This document shows positions 28,973 through 30,860 of a stretch of 30,860 bases of DNA, in pieces (position 1 is the first letter of the stretch; every line of letters begins with the position of its first letter). Below the pieces are notes generated by a model. It searched no databases. It had not been told where the DNA came from and saw only the letters and a list, made by a program, of their open reading frames with translations. Source of the stretch: a virus; the IMG/VR virus record IMGVR_UViG_3300009506_000270, positions 1-30,860 of that record, one strand, 5' to 3'. The position numbers were made by a program, and so were the translations under genes.

Positions 28973-29793
28973 GGTGCAATGGCCTCCTGTACTTGGGCAC
29001 GTGTCCACTCCTTCGGGTCGGTGGCGTGCCCGGTTATCAGCTTGACCTCTCCGAACTGGCACAGCTTGCGCTGCAGCTTGCGCTGCTCCTGCTTCACTGC
29101 GGGGTTATCGTCGTCGAGGATAATCACGAAGCGCTTGAACCCCATACTTAGCAGGTCGTACACGTTCGCGTCACTCAAGTACACACCTAGCAGCGAGACA
29201 GCGTTGGCCTCTCTGCCTACTATTATAGCAGACAGTATGTCCTCTGTCAAGACTACCGTGCTGCTCGGGTTGTTGATTGTCCCTAGGAACATCGGATGCT
29301 TGACATCGGGTCGCCGTGCTGTAAGGTACTTCGGCCCGTCGTCATGCGGCATCACCTTACGGGTTTGGTATGCAACAAGCATGCCATCTTTGTTGAACAC
29401 AGGCAACACCACGCGACCAAGCGAAGCCGACCATCCAATCTGGTAGTGCTCACGCTCCGCTTGCGTCACGCCGTACTTACCCAGCCACACAGCAGCGTGC
29501 GGCGGCAGATCGTTGACGATCAGGTCATCGGGCAGGGTGATGCGCCACTCCACCACATTGCCGCTCGGCCTGCGGATGTGTGACTTCTGCCCTGTTCCCT
29601 TCGCTCCCTTCTGCTGGCAGTTGTGACAGAACCCAAGCAGTAGCCCGTTCTTGCGCTTGACGTACAGCCGTTGCTTCTTGTCAGCACCAGCCGGACAGCC
29701 GACGTGGTTCATGTTCACCTGCTCGCCCTCAGGTAGGGTCTTCAAGTGCGGGTACTGAGCAAGTATCTCTTGCCACTTGAGCCGCTCGTTCAT
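28969..29793 (-). CDS. DNA primase (zinc finger plus TOPRIM)
   Basis: The 274-aa protein has an N-terminal zinc-binding module (H30, C33, C56, C59 in GCPAG and FCHNC). A helical primase core follows, then a TOPRIM domain with VVLTEDILSAI (E184) and VIILDDDNPA (D227, D229), the metal-binding residues of DnaG-type primases. It is a compact stand-alone primase without a helicase domain; the helicase is encoded separately at 24277-23009. It makes RNA primers for lagging-strand synthesis. It overlaps its neighbours by ATGA on both sides. A near copy of the palindrome at 29279-29290 is in another frame here and is not counted. Confidence 0.85.
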   Translation of the reverse strand: MNERLKWQEILAQYPHLKTLPEGEQVNMNHVGCPAGADKKQRLYVKRKNGLLLGFCHNCQQKGAKGTGQKSHIRRPSGNVVEWRITLPDDLIVNDLPPHAAVWLGKYGVTQAEREHYQIGWSASLGRVVLPVFNKDGMLVAYQTRKVMPHDDGPKYLTARRPDVKHPMFLGTINNPSSTVVLTEDILSAIIVGREANAVSLLGVYLSDANVYDLLSMGFKRFVIILDDDNPAVKQEQRKLQRKLCQFGEVKLITGHATDPKEWTRAQVQEAIAP

Positions 29794-30080
29794 TGCAGCA
29801 TGCCATTCTCTACCATGAACTCACGGTAGTAATCAGCAAGTGGCTTATGCTTGCGCGGGGATGCAGGCAGCGGAGGCACCGGCTCGTCGTCACGCATGCG
29901 CCCATCGCATCCGGGGTATGCCTCGTGCTTGCTCCAGTACAGGCCCTCGAAGTCCCAGTCATGCAAGTCTCGTGCCGCTGCGCTCTTGCGCTTGCACTCA
30001 TCGCACAGGAACTCAAGCTCGGTCGTGCCCTCGATCTCTACCATGTCCATGTCATTACCGCATGCTTTGCATTTGATCAT
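29790..30080 (-). CDS. Zinc-ribbon protein
   Basis: The 96-aa protein begins MIKCKACGNDMDMVEIEG and continues FLCDECKRKSAA, giving two CxxC pairs (about residues 4-7 and 26-29) of a treble-clef or zinc-ribbon. The middle (HDWDFEGLYWSKHEAYPGCD) has further His and Cys, and the end is Pro-rich and then helical. GAGGTGA lies before the ATG; a GTG at 30083 is an alternative start. It shares ATGA with the primase gene. Role unknown, nucleic-acid binding likely. Confidence 0.7.
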   Translation of the reverse strand: MIKCKACGNDMDMVEIEGTTELEFLCDECKRKSAAARDLHDWDFEGLYWSKHEAYPGCDGRMRDDEPVPPLPASPRKHKPLADYYREFMVENGMLQ

Positions 30081-30089
30081 CACGTCACC

Positions 30090-30836
30090 TCACTTGAAAG
30101 GATTGTATTTGCGGAACTTATCACGCAAGCTATTTGTTGCTGCTTCGCCCGCCGACTTCGGCACTGGTTTCATTCCAGTCAGTTCGTCCTTAAGGACAAG
30201 CGTCGCACCATTACCCATGATCAGACTGTCGTGCACCCGGTTCTCGACGTGCGCCAAGTCCACTCCCAGCAGCACCCCGGCTTCGGGTTTGATCATCGCT
30301 GATCCATACAGTGCATTGAACATCATCGTCTTTCCAGACCTACGGGCGGCGCTCGCAGCGTGCCGCTGCTTGTCGATCTTATGGCGCACCCGCTCGACCC
30401 AATGCCATTGGTACTCTGGATCACGCTGACACAACTCAAGCTCATGTGCAGCCACTTCCGGGTCGCGTGTGAACTCAACGATATGACCCAGCAGTTCAAG
30501 GTCTTTGTCATCCAGCGTGCAGCCTGTGCGGTCAGCCATCGACTGCACCTCGGTCGTGCTTATGCTAAGCATAGAGCTAGTTGTATCGTCAGCCGTGCCC
30601 TGCATCATACGGCGCTGCTGCTCCATGAGCACCGCATCGAACTGCTGAGCCATACGCTCCGCGATCTCCTGTTGATAGCGTCGACGAACACTGGCCCCGT
30701 CCATCACAGCTTTACTCCAAAGCTCGGGAGTAAGAGCATCCGGCACAGCCCCGTCCTTAGGGACACTCGATGTAGTAGCGCTGCCATCCGTGGCAGTGGC
30801 GTTCAGTGCGTTTGCTATAAGCTCGTTGTCAGTCAT
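30090..30836 (-). CDS. Unknown 248-aa early protein
   Basis: I do not recognise this protein. It has a Thr/Ser-rich N-terminus containing VPKD (25-28). A helical middle follows (RRRYQQEIAERMAQQFDAVLMEQQRRMM), then a Trp/His segment (EYQWHWVERVRHKIDKQRHAA) and a basic end. A short RRSGKT is not a proper Walker A. GAGGTGA precedes the ATG. Two dispersed palindromes lie inside, one near each end (residues 25-28 and 214-217). It is the first gene of the block seen here; upstream sequence is outside the window. Confidence 0.65.
   Translation of the reverse strand: MTDNELIANALNATATDGSATTSSVPKDGAVPDALTPELWSKAVMDGASVRRRYQQEIAERMAQQFDAVLMEQQRRMMQGTADDTTSSMLSISTTEVQSMADRTGCTLDDKDLELLGHIVEFTRDPEVAAHELELCQRDPEYQWHWVERVRHKIDKQRHAASAARRSGKTMMFNALYGSAMIKPEAGVLLGVDLAHVENRVHDSLIMGNGATLVLKDELTGMKPVPKSAGEAATNSLRDKFRKYNPFK
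30186..30197. repeat. Dispersed palindrome, copy 14
   Basis: GTCCTTAAGGAC, a perfect palindrome, in frame as V-L-K-D at residues 214-217 of the 248-aa protein. Confidence 0.9.
30753..30764. repeat. Dispersed palindrome, copy 15
   Basis: GTCCTTAGGGAC, exact, in frame as V-P-K-D at residues 25-28 of the 248-aa protein. Confidence 0.9.
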
Positions 30837-30860
30837 AGCTCACCTCAGTATGATCCGAAG

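Noticed and set aside
29279-29290. GTCCCTAGGAAC, one mismatch from the fourth version (centre CTAG) of the palindrome
   Set aside because: It lies in another frame of the primase gene (F-L-G-T) than all other coding copies, and about 0.2-0.3 one-mismatch hits are expected by chance, so I do not count it.
15099-30836. Single-subunit (T7-type) RNA polymerase
   Set aside because: No frame has the family motifs; transcription in this window must rely on host polymerase or on a gene outside it.
30090-30836. RRSGKT in the 248-aa protein as an ATP-binding loop
   Set aside because: It lacks the Gly spacing of a Walker A and no Walker B or other ATPase motif follows.
1-30860. tRNA genes, CRISPR array, integrase or lysogeny module
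   Set aside because: Gaps are too short for tRNAs or arrays, no regularly spaced repeats with spacers were found, and no integrase or CI/Cro-type repressor was seen.

Overview
The window looks like about two thirds of the genome of a short-tailed (podovirus-type) double-stranded DNA phage of a Gram-negative bacterium. It is moderately GC-rich and almost fully coding, with frequent 1-4 bp gene overlaps and strong AGGAGG-type ribosome binding sites. No host chromosomal genes, tRNAs, integrase or CRISPR array were seen. The arrangement, late virion genes on one strand converging on a replication block on the other, resembles that of LUZ24/PaP3-type podophages. That is a comparison of layout only, not a taxonomic assignment. 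A Gram-negative host is inferred from a lysozyme-bearing ejection protein, small membrane lysis candidates and a phage protein with a signal peptide and an outer-membrane-like C-terminus.

Layout, plus strand (1-15060): the tail end of the terminase large subunit, portal, a small acidic protein, an FmdB-type zinc ribbon, scaffold, major capsid protein, a strong terminator, a holin-like segment running into a tail-fibre gene with a His-rich tip, a small Cys-containing protein, head-tail adaptor, tail nozzle/stabilisation protein, two appendage proteins, then three internal or ejection proteins. The last of these (1171 aa) carries a lysozyme domain. A GC hairpin at about 15068-15085 separates the converging units.

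Minus strand (30836-15099, read right to left): an unrecognised 248-aa protein, zinc ribbon, TOPRIM primase, small proteins including an exported one, a frameshifted gene, an intergenic GTAC-repeat block, ATP-dependent DNA ligase, an HD-domain (p)ppGpp-hydrolase-like protein, several small genes, a helix-turn-helix protein, RecA-fold helicase, family A DNA polymerase, OB-fold ssDNA-binding-like protein, FEN-type 5'-3' exonuclease, T7-type endonuclease I, membrane proteins, a metallophosphoesterase, coiled-coil and unknown proteins, a dATP/dGTP-diphosphohydrolase-domain protein, a holin-like protein and a small membrane protein. Primase, helicase, polymerase, SSB, exonuclease, endonuclease I and ligase together form a T7-like replication and recombination set.

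The most striking signal is a dispersed 12-bp palindrome, GTCCYTARGGAC. It occurs exactly 14 times (plus one clear one-mismatch copy), against about 0.007 expected by chance. Twelve exact copies and the near copy lie inside genes, and every one is read in the same frame as Val-(Pro/Leu)-(Lys/Arg)-(Asp/Asn), although that peptide could be encoded in many other ways. Most copies are in the replication block, about one per gene. One of the two intergenic copies forms the core of the terminator after the capsid gene. It behaves like a DNA- or RNA-level signal embedded in coding sequence (operator/stoperator, nick site, processing hairpin or similar); I do not recognise it. Two single-base frameshift candidates are also notable, at the holin/tail-fibre junction and in the gene at 28419-27921.
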